Positions 1-8,449 of a stretch of DNA of 9,195 nt are shown here, piece after piece. Each line of letters starts with the position of its first letter. Positions within the stretch are counted from its first letter, which is position 1. A program made the position numbers and the translations under genes. Source of the DNA: Planctomycetota bacterium (GTDB taxonomy: Bacteria; Planctomycetota; UBA11346); contig JAHEDF010000133.1 of NCBI GenBank assembly GCA_024641365.1, positions 1 to 9,195 on the forward strand. Reading direction: 5' to 3'. The notes beneath the pieces were generated by a model, which saw only the letters and a program-made list of their open reading frames with translations, was not told the origin of the DNA and ran no database searches.

Positions 1-1873
1 CTGCTGCCTTTCCCGATATACCATCAACGAGCGTATTTGATCCCAATGCCACCCCAGAGCGACCTCCAGGCATGGAAACCGTCATTTTTGAAATGTTCTT
101 TTTACCATTTTTGAAAACTAATTCGGCGCCATGAAATAATGCCATCTTGTCTTCAGGAATCCAAATTTTGGCTTCATCCAAATTAACTGGCTTCTTAAAT
201 GTAAATTTTATCCACGGATTTTTCTCTTCGTTTGATTGAAAGAGCGTCTCTTTATCTCCATCTGCAATTAATTTAGCAGCGGCATCCTCATTGTCGCCCG
301 CAGAAGACCGTGATATAATCGACTCTTTTACTATATTATTACCATCTACATAAAATTCGATCTCAGCCACTTGCAACGTGCGCTTTTCCCCTGGGAGCTG
401 AATAGTCAAGGAATCAATAGCATCTTTTTTGGCTTTTGGATTTTGGATGACCAATTCATTATCCTTTAACGTTATCTTCCCACCATCTGTTCCGTGCGAC
501 AACATATCTTCGGCCAAACCAACTGAATTCATGACCTTGCCGTCAATAATTTCATCAAATGTAAATTCAGCTAATTTCCCTTTTGTTTCTACTTTTCCAG
601 ACCAAGTGTTTTTCCAGTTTGCAAACGATAACTCTTCCTTGCGTAAAACCTCAAAATAATGCTGATGCGCATGGTGAACGGCTTGATTATATTTTGCTAA
701 TGTAGCCCTTTGCTCATCATTCATGATAGTCAAAGTGGGGCTTGGTACTGATGTTTCAAAAAATGCCAAAAGACCCGCCTCATCAATATTGTTAAATAAG
801 GCAAAGGTGCGATAATAATCTTTCATGCTTATCGGATCATATTTGTGATCATGGCAACGACAGCATTCGAGCGTTAACCCCATAAAAGCTGTCGCGGTTG
901 TTTGTGCACGATCAGCAACGTATTCAGTGCGATATTCTTCAGGAATAGAACCACCTTCGACCTCCATCCCATGAAGGCGATTAAAGGTAGTTGCTAATAT
1001 CATGTCATCCGTTGCATGTGGTAGCAAATCACCCGCTAATTGCTGAATTATAAATTGATCATATGGTAAATTACGTTTGAATGCCTGTAAAACCCAGTCA
1101 CGCCATAATGAAACATTCCGATTAAAGTCTCTTTGATAGCCATATGTATCTGAATAACGGGCAACATCCATCCAATCTAGCGTTAACCGCTCTGCAAACC
1201 CATCTGATTTTAATAATTTATCGACTGTATTTTCGTAGGCTTTTCCACTTTTGTCAGCCTTATATTCGGCAATTTGTTCCGGCGTCGGTACAAGACCGGT
1301 CAGTGTTAAATATAATCGTCGCAATAAGATTTCGGTATCTGCCTCTTTCGCTGGCTCCAACCCTTCTTTCTTTAAGCGTCTTTGAACAAAATGATCTATC
1401 TCATTGCGTGCGCCTGGGAAAACAGCAGGTGGTACTTTGACAGTTTTTGGTAAAGGTTCTAATGACCATAATTGCTGATATTCAGCTCCTTGTTCAATCC
1501 AGGCACGTATAACTGCCGTTTCTTTTTCTGTTATTTTCATATGCCGTTCAGGAGGCGGCATGACATCGTCTTCGTCTGTCGTGGTAATTCGCTGCCAGAG
1601 TAAACTTTTATCTGGGTTTCCAGGAACTATTGCGGCACCACGTCCTTTACGATCTGAGGTAGCCAATTCAAAAGAATGGAGTTGTAGTTTCCCTTTTATA
1701 TCTTTTGCATCTTGGCCGTGACAAAAATAACACTTATCGGATAAAATTGGCCTGATGTCGGAGTTAAAACTTACTTTTTCTTTATCCGCGGCAATCACAT
1801 GCAGATTAATGGCCGTCAATAAGAACGACATGTATATAATATATTTAAGCATCATTCGCGACGATCTCTGCAT
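1..1873 (-). CDS. PSCyt1-DUF1549 (PSCyt2) multidomain cytochrome-like protein, 3' part outside the window
   Basis: The open frame runs leftward without a stop from the ATG at 1873 to the window edge: 624 codons, with the C-terminus missing. Residues 1-29 form a Sec-type signal peptide (hydrophobic core about 9-27, likely cleavage after VIAA). PSCyt1 follows with a c-type haem motif CYFCH at 48-52 and DDVMPPPE at 102-109. DUF1549 spans about 155-365, with a second CxxCH (CCRCH, 337-341) inside the family signature CHDHKYDPI. After a probable helical linker (385-420), FTFDE (437-441) resembles the start of a LamG domain. Residues about 530-572 resemble F5/8 type C (discoidin) sequence, and VDGISGKAA at the edge looks LamG-like again. 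A DUF1553 domain is expected beyond the window (inference). The ATG at 1873 is preferred because AGGTAGGA (1877-1884) lies just upstream; ATGs at 1855 and 1852 (M7, M8) would still leave a hydrophobic leader. It lies 65 nt after the DUF1501 gene, in the same direction. It is a paralogue of the protein at 3360-6593. The likely location is periplasmic or surface; the substrate is unknown. Confidence 0.9.
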   Translation of the reverse strand, partial: MQRSSRMMLKYIIYMSFLLTAINLHVIAADKEKVSFNSDIRPILSDKCYFCHGQDAKDIKGKLQLHSFELATSDRKGRGAAIVPGNPDKSLLWQRITTTDEDDVMPPPERHMKITEKETAVIRAWIEQGAEYQQLWSLEPLPKTVKVPPAVFPGARNEIDHFVQRRLKKEGLEPAKEADTEILLRRLYLTLTGLVPTPEQIAEYKADKSGKAYENTVDKLLKSDGFAERLTLDWMDVARYSDTYGYQRDFNRNVSLWRDWVLQAFKRNLPYDQFIIQQLAGDLLPHATDDMILATTFNRLHGMEVEGGSIPEEYRTEYVADRAQTTATAFMGLTLECCRCHDHKYDPISMKDYYRTFALFNNIDEAGLLAFFETSVPSPTLTIMNDEQRATLAKYNQAVHHAHQHYFEVLRKEELSFANWKNTWSGKVETKGKLAEFTFDEIIDGKVMNSVGLAEDMLSHGTDGGKITLKDNELVIQNPKAKKDAIDSLTIQLPGEKRTLQVAEIEFYVDGNNIVKESIISRSSAGDNEDAAAKLIADGDKETLFQSNEEKNPWIKFTFKKPVNLDEAKIWIPEDKMALFHGAELVFKNGKKNISKMTVSMPGGRSGVALGSNTLVDGISGKAA

Positions 1874-1908
1874 GAATCCTACCTACATACGGTCAACTGA
1901 CTGTTTAG

Positions 1909-1914
1909 ATTATA
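1909..1914 (-). promoter_or_regulatory. possible internal -10 box (TATAAT) ahead of the second cytochrome gene
   Basis: On the minus strand an exact TATAAT lies 35 nt upstream of the ATG at 1873, in the 65-nt gap after the DUF1501 stop. No convincing -35 hexamer is found at 16-18 bp (the sequence there is AATAGT-like) and there is no extended TG motif. It could allow separate transcription of the last gene of the cluster, but an AT-rich gap can give this hexamer by chance. Confidence 0.22.
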
Positions 1915-1938
1915 GCCTGCCTGTTTTACTAACTATTT

Positions 1939-3354
1939 TTAATCAATAATATCGGTTATCACTTTTCGTTTTTCTACACCTGTAATGCGCAAATCTAATC
2001 CTTGATGTTTGACAGATAATTTTTCGTGATCGATTCCCAATAAATGGAGTACGGTCGCGTTAAAATCGCTAATATGAACAGGGTTTTCAATAACATTATA
2101 ACTGTATTCATCCGTCTTCCCGTATTCTAAACCTGGCTTTACGCCACCGCCAGCCATCCAATACGTAAAGCAGCGTCCATGATGGTCACGCCCATGATTG
2201 TCTTTGGTGAGCGCACCTTGTGAATAGATCGTGCGACCAAATTCACCGCCCCATATGACTAAAGTATCTTTTAATAAACCACGTGATTCTAAATCTTTGA
2301 GCAAACCCATGGATGGCTGATCGATTAGTTTCGATTGTCCGGGCATGCTTTTGGGAAGATTGTTGTGATGATCCCAATGCCGGTGAAATAGTTGAATAAA
2401 ACGCACGCCTTTTTCCGATAATTTTCGAGCCTTAATACAATTATTAGCAAAAGTACCTGGCTTGAGTACGTCTTCGCCATACAAGTCGAGCGTGGCTTTT
2501 GATTCTTTACTGAGATCAAGCGTATCGGGCACTTCCGTCTGCATGCGGTAAGCCATTTCGTATTGTGATATACGTGCTTCTATTTCAGGGTCACCGACAA
2601 GTTCATGATGCTTTCCGTTAATAGTTTGTAATGCATCCAGTAAATTACGTCGCGACTCGCGGCTAATTCCTGGAGGATTATCTAAATAGAGAACCGCTTC
2701 TTCTCCGCTGCGTAATTTAACGCCTTGGTGTTTTGAAGGCAGCATGCCGCTACCCCATAAACGAGAATACAGCGCTTGGCCATTACCGATCCCACGTGAA
2801 ATCATGGTGACATAGGATGGTAAGTTTTGGTTTTCACTACCGATACCATAACTTAACCACGCTCCCAAACTCGGGTGTCCAACTATTTGACTGCCGGTAT
2901 TAATATAGGTGATTGCGGGATCGTGATTAACCGCTTCGGTATTCATGGTTTTGATAAAGGTTAATTTATCGACCATTTTTGCCGTATGCGGTAAATATTC
3001 ACTGACCCAACGTTGCGTTTCGCCATGTTGCTTAAATTCGTGCATCGGTGCTACACAGGGAAATGATTTTTGACCACTGCTCATACCGGTTAATCGCTGT
3101 CCGTTTCTAATAGAATCAGGTAATTCGGTGCCGTGCAGTTTGCGCATTTCTGGATGAAAATCGTAGGTATCAATATGTGATGGCCCACCAGCCATGAATA
3201 AATAAATTACGCGTTTAGCGCGCACTTTATCTAGCAAGAAGTCGTGCCGCATGCCACCAGTGCCACCAAACAAATTGTGGGTTAATCCGGTTAAGGCGAT
3301 TGCGCCAAGTCCGAAACCAGTTTTAAGAACATCTCTGCGTTGTAGGTAGGTCAT
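1939..3354 (-). CDS. DUF1501 family protein with Tat signal peptide
   Basis: The gene encodes 471 residues, close to the usual length for DUF1501 proteins, and looks intact. The N-terminus has a twin-arginine signal (QRRDVLK, R6-R7, followed by a hydrophobic stretch to about 30), so export of the folded protein by Tat is predicted. DUF1501 covers about 45-460. Family landmarks are [13 protein letters not shown] (53-65), WDHHNN in the middle, [11 protein letters not shown] (about 365-375), the His-rich NHGRDHHGR (386-394), and a C-terminal [12 protein letters not shown] segment. DUF1501 belongs to the alkaline phosphatase/sulfatase-like fold superfamily, but its substrate and any catalysis are unproven. 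The ATG at 3354 follows the upstream cytochrome stop after only 5 nt, with GAG 8 nt ahead of it inside the end of that gene. Co-transcription and translational coupling are therefore very likely. DUF1501 genes are commonly paired with PSCyt/DUF1553 genes in PVC bacteria, which suggests that the two products act together in the envelope. Confidence 0.95.
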   Translation of the reverse strand: MTYLQRRDVLKTGFGLGAIALTGLTHNLFGGTGGMRHDFLLDKVRAKRVIYLFMAGGPSHIDTYDFHPEMRKLHGTELPDSIRNGQRLTGMSSGQKSFPCVAPMHEFKQHGETQRWVSEYLPHTAKMVDKLTFIKTMNTEAVNHDPAITYINTGSQIVGHPSLGAWLSYGIGSENQNLPSYVTMISRGIGNGQALYSRLWGSGMLPSKHQGVKLRSGEEAVLYLDNPPGISRESRRNLLDALQTINGKHHELVGDPEIEARISQYEMAYRMQTEVPDTLDLSKESKATLDLYGEDVLKPGTFANNCIKARKLSEKGVRFIQLFHRHWDHHNNLPKSMPGQSKLIDQPSMGLLKDLESRGLLKDTLVIWGGEFGRTIYSQGALTKDNHGRDHHGRCFTYWMAGGGVKPGLEYGKTDEYSYNVIENPVHISDFNATVLHLLGIDHEKLSVKHQGLDLRITGVEKRKVITDIID

Positions 3355-3359
3355 AGGTA

Positions 3360-6300
3360 TTACTCTTTATTTAAGGTTTCATCCATGTTCAGAATTAGTT
3401 GCGCAACCACGGTCCATGCTGCCAACTCTGATGGGTCCAACGATGCTGTTGCTGGCGTGTTGCCTATTGCCAATAGTTCTTTGCTCTTTTCGGAATTCAT
3501 TTTGAAATCTGCAAAACTCTTATCATAGAGTTTGGCTACGAGATTGATTATCGCGTCTTCTGGTGTCCGGGCGATAGCGTGCGTAAATGCAAATTTAATT
3601 TTATCCGTATTAGATGTGCCCCCTTCTTGCATTATGCGTTCAGCAAAGAATCTGGCCGCTTCAACAAAAATTGGGTCATTGAGCGTGACCAATGCTTGTA
3701 AAGGCGTATTGGTCCGTGAGCGCTCAATAATACATTTTTCGCGACTTGGCGCATCAAATGTTGTCATATTAGGAATTGGAGCGGAACGTTTGTAATAGGT
3801 ATACATACTCTTGCGGTAATTCTTATCGCCCTCGTCTTGTACAAATTTTGCATTTGTTAAGGCGACCTCTGCCCATAATCCAGGTGGTTGGTATGGTTTA
3901 ACTGATGGCCCACCAATTTGCGGGTTAAGCAAACCGCTGACAAATAAAGCGGTATCACGAATATGTTCGCCAGTCAGGCGGAAGCGTGGTCCGCGCGCAT
4001 ACAATTTGTTGTCTTTATCACTTTCTAATAGCTCTTTATTTACATTAGAATTCTGACGATAAGTCGAGGACATAACCAATTGTTTAATCATGCGTTTTAC
4101 ATCCCAACCGCTTTCTCGGAAATCAACGGCTAACCAATCCAGTAAATCCGGGTGCGTTGGCCACGAACCCTGATTGCCGAAATCAGCGACAGTATCAACA
4201 AGTCCATGGCCAAATAACATCATCCAATAGCGATTGACGGTCACTCGTGCCGTTAATGGATTATCTTCATCCATGATCCATTGGGCTAAACCTAAACGAT
4301 TTTTTGGGTATTCGCCTTTCATCGGCGGCAGCACTTTCGGCGTCGATGGTAAAATGACTTTATCTTTCTGTGGTTGATCATAGGCGCCACGTGTAAGAAT
4401 ATAGGTGTCTCGATTTGTGTCTTCCATAACCATTACATTTAGACCCACTTCTTTTTTAATGTTATTTTGTAACGATGCCACTTTATTAGTGAAACTCTGA
4501 TAGTCTTTGTCATTTGTATTTAGATAAGTGAATAACATTTTATTTATATAATCTTTATCTTTAATATACTCATCTGCATAGATGAAATCTTCTACCTGCA
4601 GATTTAAACACGCTTTAATCTGGTCAGGCGTCAAAACTGCGCTGTATATTTGCAGCAGAGATAAAAAGCTTTTAAGCGCACTTTTTCCGCGCGTCCCTAT
4701 TACGAAAGGACTCTTGTTTGCGATACTGCCATTTAACGTATCTGTAACAACGTTTGTTTTAAGCTCTTCACCGTTGGCGAAAATACGAACACCAGCTCCC
4801 TTTTTATTGCCATCATAAGTAACAGTTAATAGCTGCCATTTTTTGTGGTTTGGCAATTTATCCGACTCAACTACTAGGGCGTCTTTCTTATCAGTTTTGG
4901 CTAAAGATATAATTACTTTATGATCCTTAGAGATGCTCAAATCAAAACCATTCTTGCCTTTGTCATCCCAGCGACTGAGTACTACCTGGGTATTTTTTTG
5001 TGGCTGATAATTAATCCACGTCGAAATAGTAAAAGGCTTATCGCTTTCGATCCAACTGGCTTTCTTGCCAAAATTTGCTGCTTGCCCTTTGAAATCTATC
5101 CCTTTGGTTTTCGCTACCATTTTTTTACTTTTCTCGTCTTTATGCTCATCTATTCCATTTACTTCTGCAAAGCTGCCGACATTTGATAACACCACCTGTG
5201 CATCACTTATGACATCATCTAGGGCATATTTGTTATGGAGTGGGAAAAAATGTTTCAGATCTTTACGAATTACGACATCTTTGGCGGCCGATTTTTTTTG
5301 TTCTGCTGTTTCCTTTTCTAACCATTTGTGAAAAGTGGGCAGTGCCGATTTCTGTCGTTCGTCGAGTTGTTTCTCAGCACTAGCCAACTCATCTTTTAAG
5401 TGCTTAATGACTTCTTTTTGTACTTTATTTTCGACTGCACCAATTACTGGCTTTTCGTTGCCATTTCTTGTCTGCCGACCGGGATCAGCTGCAACATTAA
5501 AAAATGCATACATTTCATAAAATTCTTCTTGGGTAATTGGATCATATTTGTGGTCATGACATTGACCGCATTCAATCGTGAGACCAAGCCAAATTTTAGA
5601 CACCGTGGTTAAGCGGTCGACCGTATATTCAACACGATATTCTTCAAAAAATGCGCCGCCTTCGTCTGTCGTGCCATTATTTCGTAAAAAGGCAGTGGCA
5701 ACATGTTGCTCATAGGTCCTATCTTTAATGTGGTCACCAGCAATTTGCTCAATGGTAAACTCATCAAATGGTTTATTATTATTATACGCTTCAATGACCC
5801 AATCACGCCATGGCCACATATAACGCGGGCCATCAGCATGGAATACCGATGAATCGCCATAACGCGACATATCCAACCATGGCAACGCCATGCGTTCGCC
5901 ATATGATTTATTAGCCAATAAACGATCGACTAATTTTTCATACGCATTTGGCGATTTATCATTTATAAATGCGTCAACTTCTGCTGGTGTTGGTGGCAGA
6001 CCGTTGAGATCGTAACTTAGGCGACGAATCAATTTGTATCGCGGCGCTTCCGGTGATGGTTTAAGGCCTACTTTATCCAATTTTTCTAAAATAAAATTAT
6101 CCACAGGATTGGTAATCCAGGTGGTATTGCTTGCTTGTGGAACTTTGGGCTTAATGGGTTTTTCAAATGCCCAATGCTTTGCCCATTTTGCACCTTCTTG
6201 AATCCATTGTTTAATCGTTTCTTTTTCCTCACTCGTCAGCGCTAATTTATGAGAATCAGGTGGCGGCATAACATCATTTTTGTCATTTGTTGTTATACGC

Positions 6301-6593
6301 AGATAAAGATGACTTTGCTCAGGCTTGCCGGGAACAAGTGCGGCCCGATTTTTTCGCACCCGAAATGCGCCGTCGGCACCTTCAGCCACGTCTAAACGCA
6401 AGTGCCCTTCACGGTTTTCTTCGTCTGGTCCATGACAGTGGAAGCAGCGATCTGAAAGAATCGGTTTGATATCACGATTAAAATTTATTTCTTGAGCCGA
6501 TGCCATAGTAGTCATACTTATGACAGACAACACAACTACAGAAAGTGGTGCGGAGCTGAAGAATGTAGCTAATTTGGCGCGGCAAAAGGTCAT
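3360..6593 (-). CDS. PSCyt1-DUF1549-LamG-DUF1553 (PSD1) multidomain cytochrome-like protein
   Basis: A complete protein of 1077 residues. Residues 1-33 form a Sec signal peptide (cleavage likely after ASA). PSCyt1 (about 36-130) has the haem c motif CFHCH at 50-54 and DVMPPP at 107-112, whose Met is a plausible sixth haem ligand (inference). DUF1549/PSCyt2 spans about 160-372, with a second CxxCH (CGQCH, 342-346) in the CHDHKYDPI signature. A helical, charged linker (about 395-440) leads to a LamG / concanavalin-like domain at about 500-665, marked by [10 protein letters not shown] and [14 protein letters not shown]1553/PSD1 fills about 763-1020, with [22 protein letters not shown] and C954 followed by RTNTPLQAL (960-968). 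This order is standard for large planctomycete-type cytochrome proteins. It is probably an exported redox or glycan-binding protein; its reaction is unknown. It is the first gene of the leftward cluster. The Shine-Dalgarno is weak (GAAAGA about 10 nt upstream); the start is kept because it gives the full signal peptide. Confidence 0.95.
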   Translation of the reverse strand: MTFCRAKLATFFSSAPLSVVVLSVISMTTMASAQEINFNRDIKPILSDRCFHCHGPDEENREGHLRLDVAEGADGAFRVRKNRAALVPGKPEQSHLYLRITTNDKNDVMPPPDSHKLALTSEEKETIKQWIQEGAKWAKHWAFEKPIKPKVPQASNTTWITNPVDNFILEKLDKVGLKPSPEAPRYKLIRRLSYDLNGLPPTPAEVDAFINDKSPNAYEKLVDRLLANKSYGERMALPWLDMSRYGDSSVFHADGPRYMWPWRDWVIEAYNNNKPFDEFTIEQIAGDHIKDRTYEQHVATAFLRNNGTTDEGGAFFEEYRVEYTVDRLTTVSKIWLGLTIECGQCHDHKYDPITQEEFYEMYAFFNVAADPGRQTRNGNEKPVIGAVENKVQKEVIKHLKDELASAEKQLDERQKSALPTFHKWLEKETAEQKKSAAKDVVIRKDLKHFFPLHNKYALDDVISDAQVVLSNVGSFAEVNGIDEHKDEKSKKMVAKTKGIDFKGQAANFGKKASWIESDKPFTISTWINYQPQKNTQVVLSRWDDKGKNGFDLSISKDHKVIISLAKTDKKDALVVESDKLPNHKKWQLLTVTYDGNKKGAGVRIFANGEELKTNVVTDTLNGSIANKSPFVIGTRGKSALKSFLSLLQIYSAVLTPDQIKACLNLQVEDFIYADEYIKDKDYINKMLFTYLNTNDKDYQSFTNKVASLQNNIKKEVGLNVMVMEDTNRDTYILTRGAYDQPQKDKVILPSTPKVLPPMKGEYPKNRLGLAQWIMDEDNPLTARVTVNRYWMMLFGHGLVDTVADFGNQGSWPTHPDLLDWLAVDFRESGWDVKRMIKQLVMSSTYRQNSNVNKELLESDKDNKLYARGPRFRLTGEHIRDTALFVSGLLNPQIGGPSVKPYQPPGLWAEVALTNAKFVQDEGDKNYRKSMYTYYKRSAPIPNMTTFDAPSREKCIIERSRTNTPLQALVTLNDPIFVEAARFFAERIMQEGGTSNTDKIKFAFTHAIARTPEDAIINLVAKLYDKSFADFKMNSEKSKELLAIGNTPATASLDPSELAAWTVVAQLILNMDETLNKE

Positions 6594-6839
6594 TTTAAGT
6601 CATTCTTTCACTATAGAGCTGATATAACTACGAGTTTGTACGCAGTGGTAAGACTAACGTTTAGTGCCATAAGTTAAGCTCCAAGTAGCAAACAATTGAT
6701 TGCCAAATAACACAATATTTGAAATGTGATTTCAGTTAAGGGTGCTGGTTAATTTTGAAATAGAACCAAATTTTATAACCGATTACAAGCAAAACCCATT
6801 GAGGAAACATCTTCCAAAACCGGATCTTTTATAGGTAAA

Positions 6840-6866
6840 TTGCTAGAAATACGTAATTTTTGCTAG
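6840..6866. repeat. TTGCTAG direct repeat, 20-bp period, possible operator
   Basis: Two exact copies of TTGCTAG occur at 6840-6846 and 6860-6866. Their starts are 20 bp apart, about two helical turns, so both would lie on the same face of the DNA. They sit 68-94 nt upstream of the sulfatase ATG, where an activator or repressor of that gene could bind. No regulator is encoded in the window. With only two 7-bp copies in AT-rich DNA, chance is a real alternative. Confidence 0.35.
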
Positions 6867-6921
6867 TCGAACCCAGGATTGCAAATGGCGCTGGGGATCA
6901 TCATGGTAGCCGTCGATTAAC

Positions 6922-6927
6922 AAGGAG
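6922..6927 (+). promoter_or_regulatory. Shine-Dalgarno sequence of the sulfatase gene
   Basis: AAGGAG lies 6 nt ahead of the ATG at 6934, an almost ideal ribosome binding site. It fixes the sulfatase start and is clearly stronger than the sites ahead of the leftward genes. Confidence 0.85.
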
Positions 6928-6933
6928 CTACGC

Positions 6934-8364
6934 ATGAAATCGTATATGGTCTTATTATTAGCCGCTCTCGCCAGTTTCGTAACTGCGGCGGATAAGCGGA
7001 TGAATGTGGTGGTTTTTCTCGTCGATGATTTGGGCTACATGGATATTGGCGCTAATAATCACAAAACCTTTTATGAGACACCGCATATAGATAATTTTGC
7101 AAAATCAGGCATGCGCTTTACTAATGGCTATGCTGCCAATCCGGTGTGTTCACCAACTCGCTATAGCATGATGACGGGCAAATATCCAACGCGTGTCATG
7201 GCGACCAACTTTTTCTCCGGGAAGCGCAGCGGTAAATTTAATCCAGCGCCATTAGCTGATGCCATGCCCCTTTCTGAAATAACCATTGCCCAAGCGCTTA
7301 AAAAAAATGGCTACAAAACGTTTTTTGCTGGCAAATGGCATCTCGGACCTTCTGAAGAATTTTACCCAGATCATCGTGGTTTTGATATCAACATTGGCGG
7401 ACATACCGCCGGTGGACCCTATAGCGGAAAAAAATATTTTAGCCCCTATGATAATCCGAAAATGGAAAATGGACCTGAAAATGAACACTTACCGCAACGT
7501 TTAGCCAATGAGGCGGCTAAATTCATTGAGACCAACAAAGACCAACCTTTTTTTACTTATGTATCATTTTATTCCGTCCACACACCGCTTATCGGACGTC
7601 CTGATTTAGTCGAAAAATATAAAGCAAAAGCGACCGCTATTAACGGCGACGAATTTGGACAAGTTGCTGGTGATGGCCATAAAGTGCGCATTCTGCAAAA
7701 TCATGCTGTCTACGCTGCAATGGTTGAAGCAATGGATTTGGCCGTTGGCACAGTTTTGAGTAAGCTCAAGGAATTAAACTTGGAAGATAACACGCTTGTT
7801 ATTTTCACCTCAGATAATGGCGGTCTCTCGACGACCGAAGGAACGCCAACAAGTAATTTACCACTCAAAGGTGGTAAGGGCTGGATTTATGAAGGCGGCA
7901 TTCGTGAACCATGGATTATACGAGCTCCTGGACTCACCAAACCAGGCGCTGTTAGTGACGAAGCTATTTGTTCAATCGATACCTATCCTACCATTTTGAG
8001 TATTACTGGCGCACAAAAAGAAACCGAGCAAATAATTGATGGCATCGATATCAGTACTGCATTACGTGGTGAAAAATTACAACGCGAAGCACTGTATTGG
8101 CACTATCCGCATTACTCGAATCAAGCTGGTCCCCCAGGTGGTGCCATTCGTATAGGCGATCTAAAATTAGTTGAAAAATACGAAGACGGTTCGGTTGAGT
8201 TATATAATTTAAAAGACGATATTGGCGAATTAAAAGATTTAGCTTCAACTATGCCTGACAAAGTCAAAGATATGCGTGCCAAATTACATGCGTGGTACAA
8301 AACCGTCGACGCAAAATTCTTACAAAAAAAGGGCAACGGACCTGAGCCGTGGCAGCCTGAATAA
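6934..8364 (+). CDS. type I (formylglycine-dependent) sulfatase, exported
   Basis: The protein has 476 residues, normal for a bacterial S1-type arylsulfatase-like enzyme, and appears complete. Residues 1-19 are a Sec signal peptide (cleavage near VTA-A-D). The active-site set is visible: metal-binding D31-D32 in FLVDDLGYMD; the modification motif C72-S-P-T-R76 followed by TGKYP, where C72 would become formylglycine; GKWHLG with K134 and H136; SVHTPL with H216; and the metal-binding SDNGG with D294-N295. The stretch LKGGKGWIYEGGIREP (311-326) is also a sulfatase hallmark. The enzyme should hydrolyse sulfate esters in the periplasm or outside the cell. In PVC bacteria such enzymes usually act on sulfated polysaccharides, but the substrate cannot be read from the sequence. 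It depends on a formylglycine-generating enzyme (FGE or anSME), which is not in the window. It is divergent from the cytochrome cluster and convergent with the DUF1552 gene. The start is set by the AAGGAG site and the signal peptide. Confidence 0.96.
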   Translation: MKSYMVLLLAALASFVTAADKRMNVVVFLVDDLGYMDIGANNHKTFYETPHIDNFAKSGMRFTNGYAANPVCSPTRYSMMTGKYPTRVMATNFFSGKRSGKFNPAPLADAMPLSEITIAQALKKNGYKTFFAGKWHLGPSEEFYPDHRGFDINIGGHTAGGPYSGKKYFSPYDNPKMENGPENEHLPQRLANEAAKFIETNKDQPFFTYVSFYSVHTPLIGRPDLVEKYKAKATAINGDEFGQVAGDGHKVRILQNHAVYAAMVEAMDLAVGTVLSKLKELNLEDNTLVIFTSDNGGLSTTEGTPTSNLPLKGGKGWIYEGGIREPWIIRAPGLTKPGAVSDEAICSIDTYPTILSITGAQKETEQIIDGIDISTALRGEKLQREALYWHYPHYSNQAGPPGGAIRIGDLKLVEKYEDGSVELYNLKDDIGELKDLASTMPDKVKDMRAKLHAWYKTVDAKFLQKKGNGPEPWQPE

Positions 8365-8382
8365 TTTACTGTGTCGGCAGAT

Positions 8383-8411
8383 TGCACGACTCATGTCTAA
8401 TGAATCGTGCA
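8383..8411. terminator. hairpin between convergent genes, possible bidirectional terminator
   Basis: Arms TGCACGACTCAT (8383-8394) and ATGAATCGTGCA (8400-8411) pair over 12 positions with a single C/A mismatch, around a 5-nt loop. The hairpin sits 18 nt after the sulfatase stop and 38 nt beyond the DUF1552 stop, the expected place for a terminator serving both strands. Neither side has a clear run of T after the stem, so intrinsic termination is not certain. It may instead act as an mRNA 3'-end stabiliser. Confidence 0.55.
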
Positions 8412-8449
8412 GTCAATTTAATGAGACCACACTATTATATTAAGGTGCT

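Larger units (their letters stand above)
6594..6933. promoter_or_regulatory. divergent intergenic region between the cytochrome cluster and the sulfatase gene
   Basis: This 340-nt AT-rich stretch separates two outward-facing genes, so it should hold both promoters and any shared operator. I see no credible ORF, tRNA or riboswitch fold. On the minus strand TATAGT (6610-6615) matches a -10 box at five of six positions but lacks a good -35. On the plus strand no clear -35/-10 pair with normal spacing is seen. Possible protein-binding sites are a TTGCTAG direct repeat (6840 and 6860) and an imperfect inverted repeat GGTTA...TAACC (6747-6780). Promoter positions cannot be fixed from the sequence alone. 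Confidence 0.6.

Noticed and set aside
1144..1440. A 98-codon plus-strand open frame
   Set aside because: It is antisense to the DUF1549 domain of the left-hand gene, whose motifs are unmistakable. Its predicted product has no family features.
1892..1901. Small GTCA-AC-TGAC dyad in the gap after the DUF1501 gene
   Set aside because: A 4-bp stem with a 2-nt loop cannot form a stable terminator hairpin.
4920..5331. Plus-strand open frames of about 88 codons inside the large cytochrome gene
   Set aside because: They lie opposite a well-supported domain protein, overlap each other, have no ribosome binding site or recognisable motif, and are expected by chance in AT-rich antisense sequence.
6755..6779. 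TTGAAA ... TATAAC as a plus-strand promoter
   Set aside because: The spacer is only 13 bp, too short for a sigma-70 type promoter.
6747..6780. Imperfect inverted repeat GGTTA...TAACC with an inner TTTG...CAAA
   Set aside because: Only 5+4 pairs with an asymmetric internal loop in AT-rich DNA. Too weak to call an operator or terminator by itself.
7300..7307. Run of eight A in the sulfatase gene as a possible frameshift or slippage site
   Set aside because: The frame before and after the run encodes continuous sulfatase sequence (AQALKKNGYKTFFAGKWH), so no disruption or programmed shift is indicated.
8051..8387. Minus-strand open frames opposite the sulfatase C-terminus
   Set aside because: The sulfatase reading frame is strongly supported to its stop at 8364, and these frames carry no recognisable domain.
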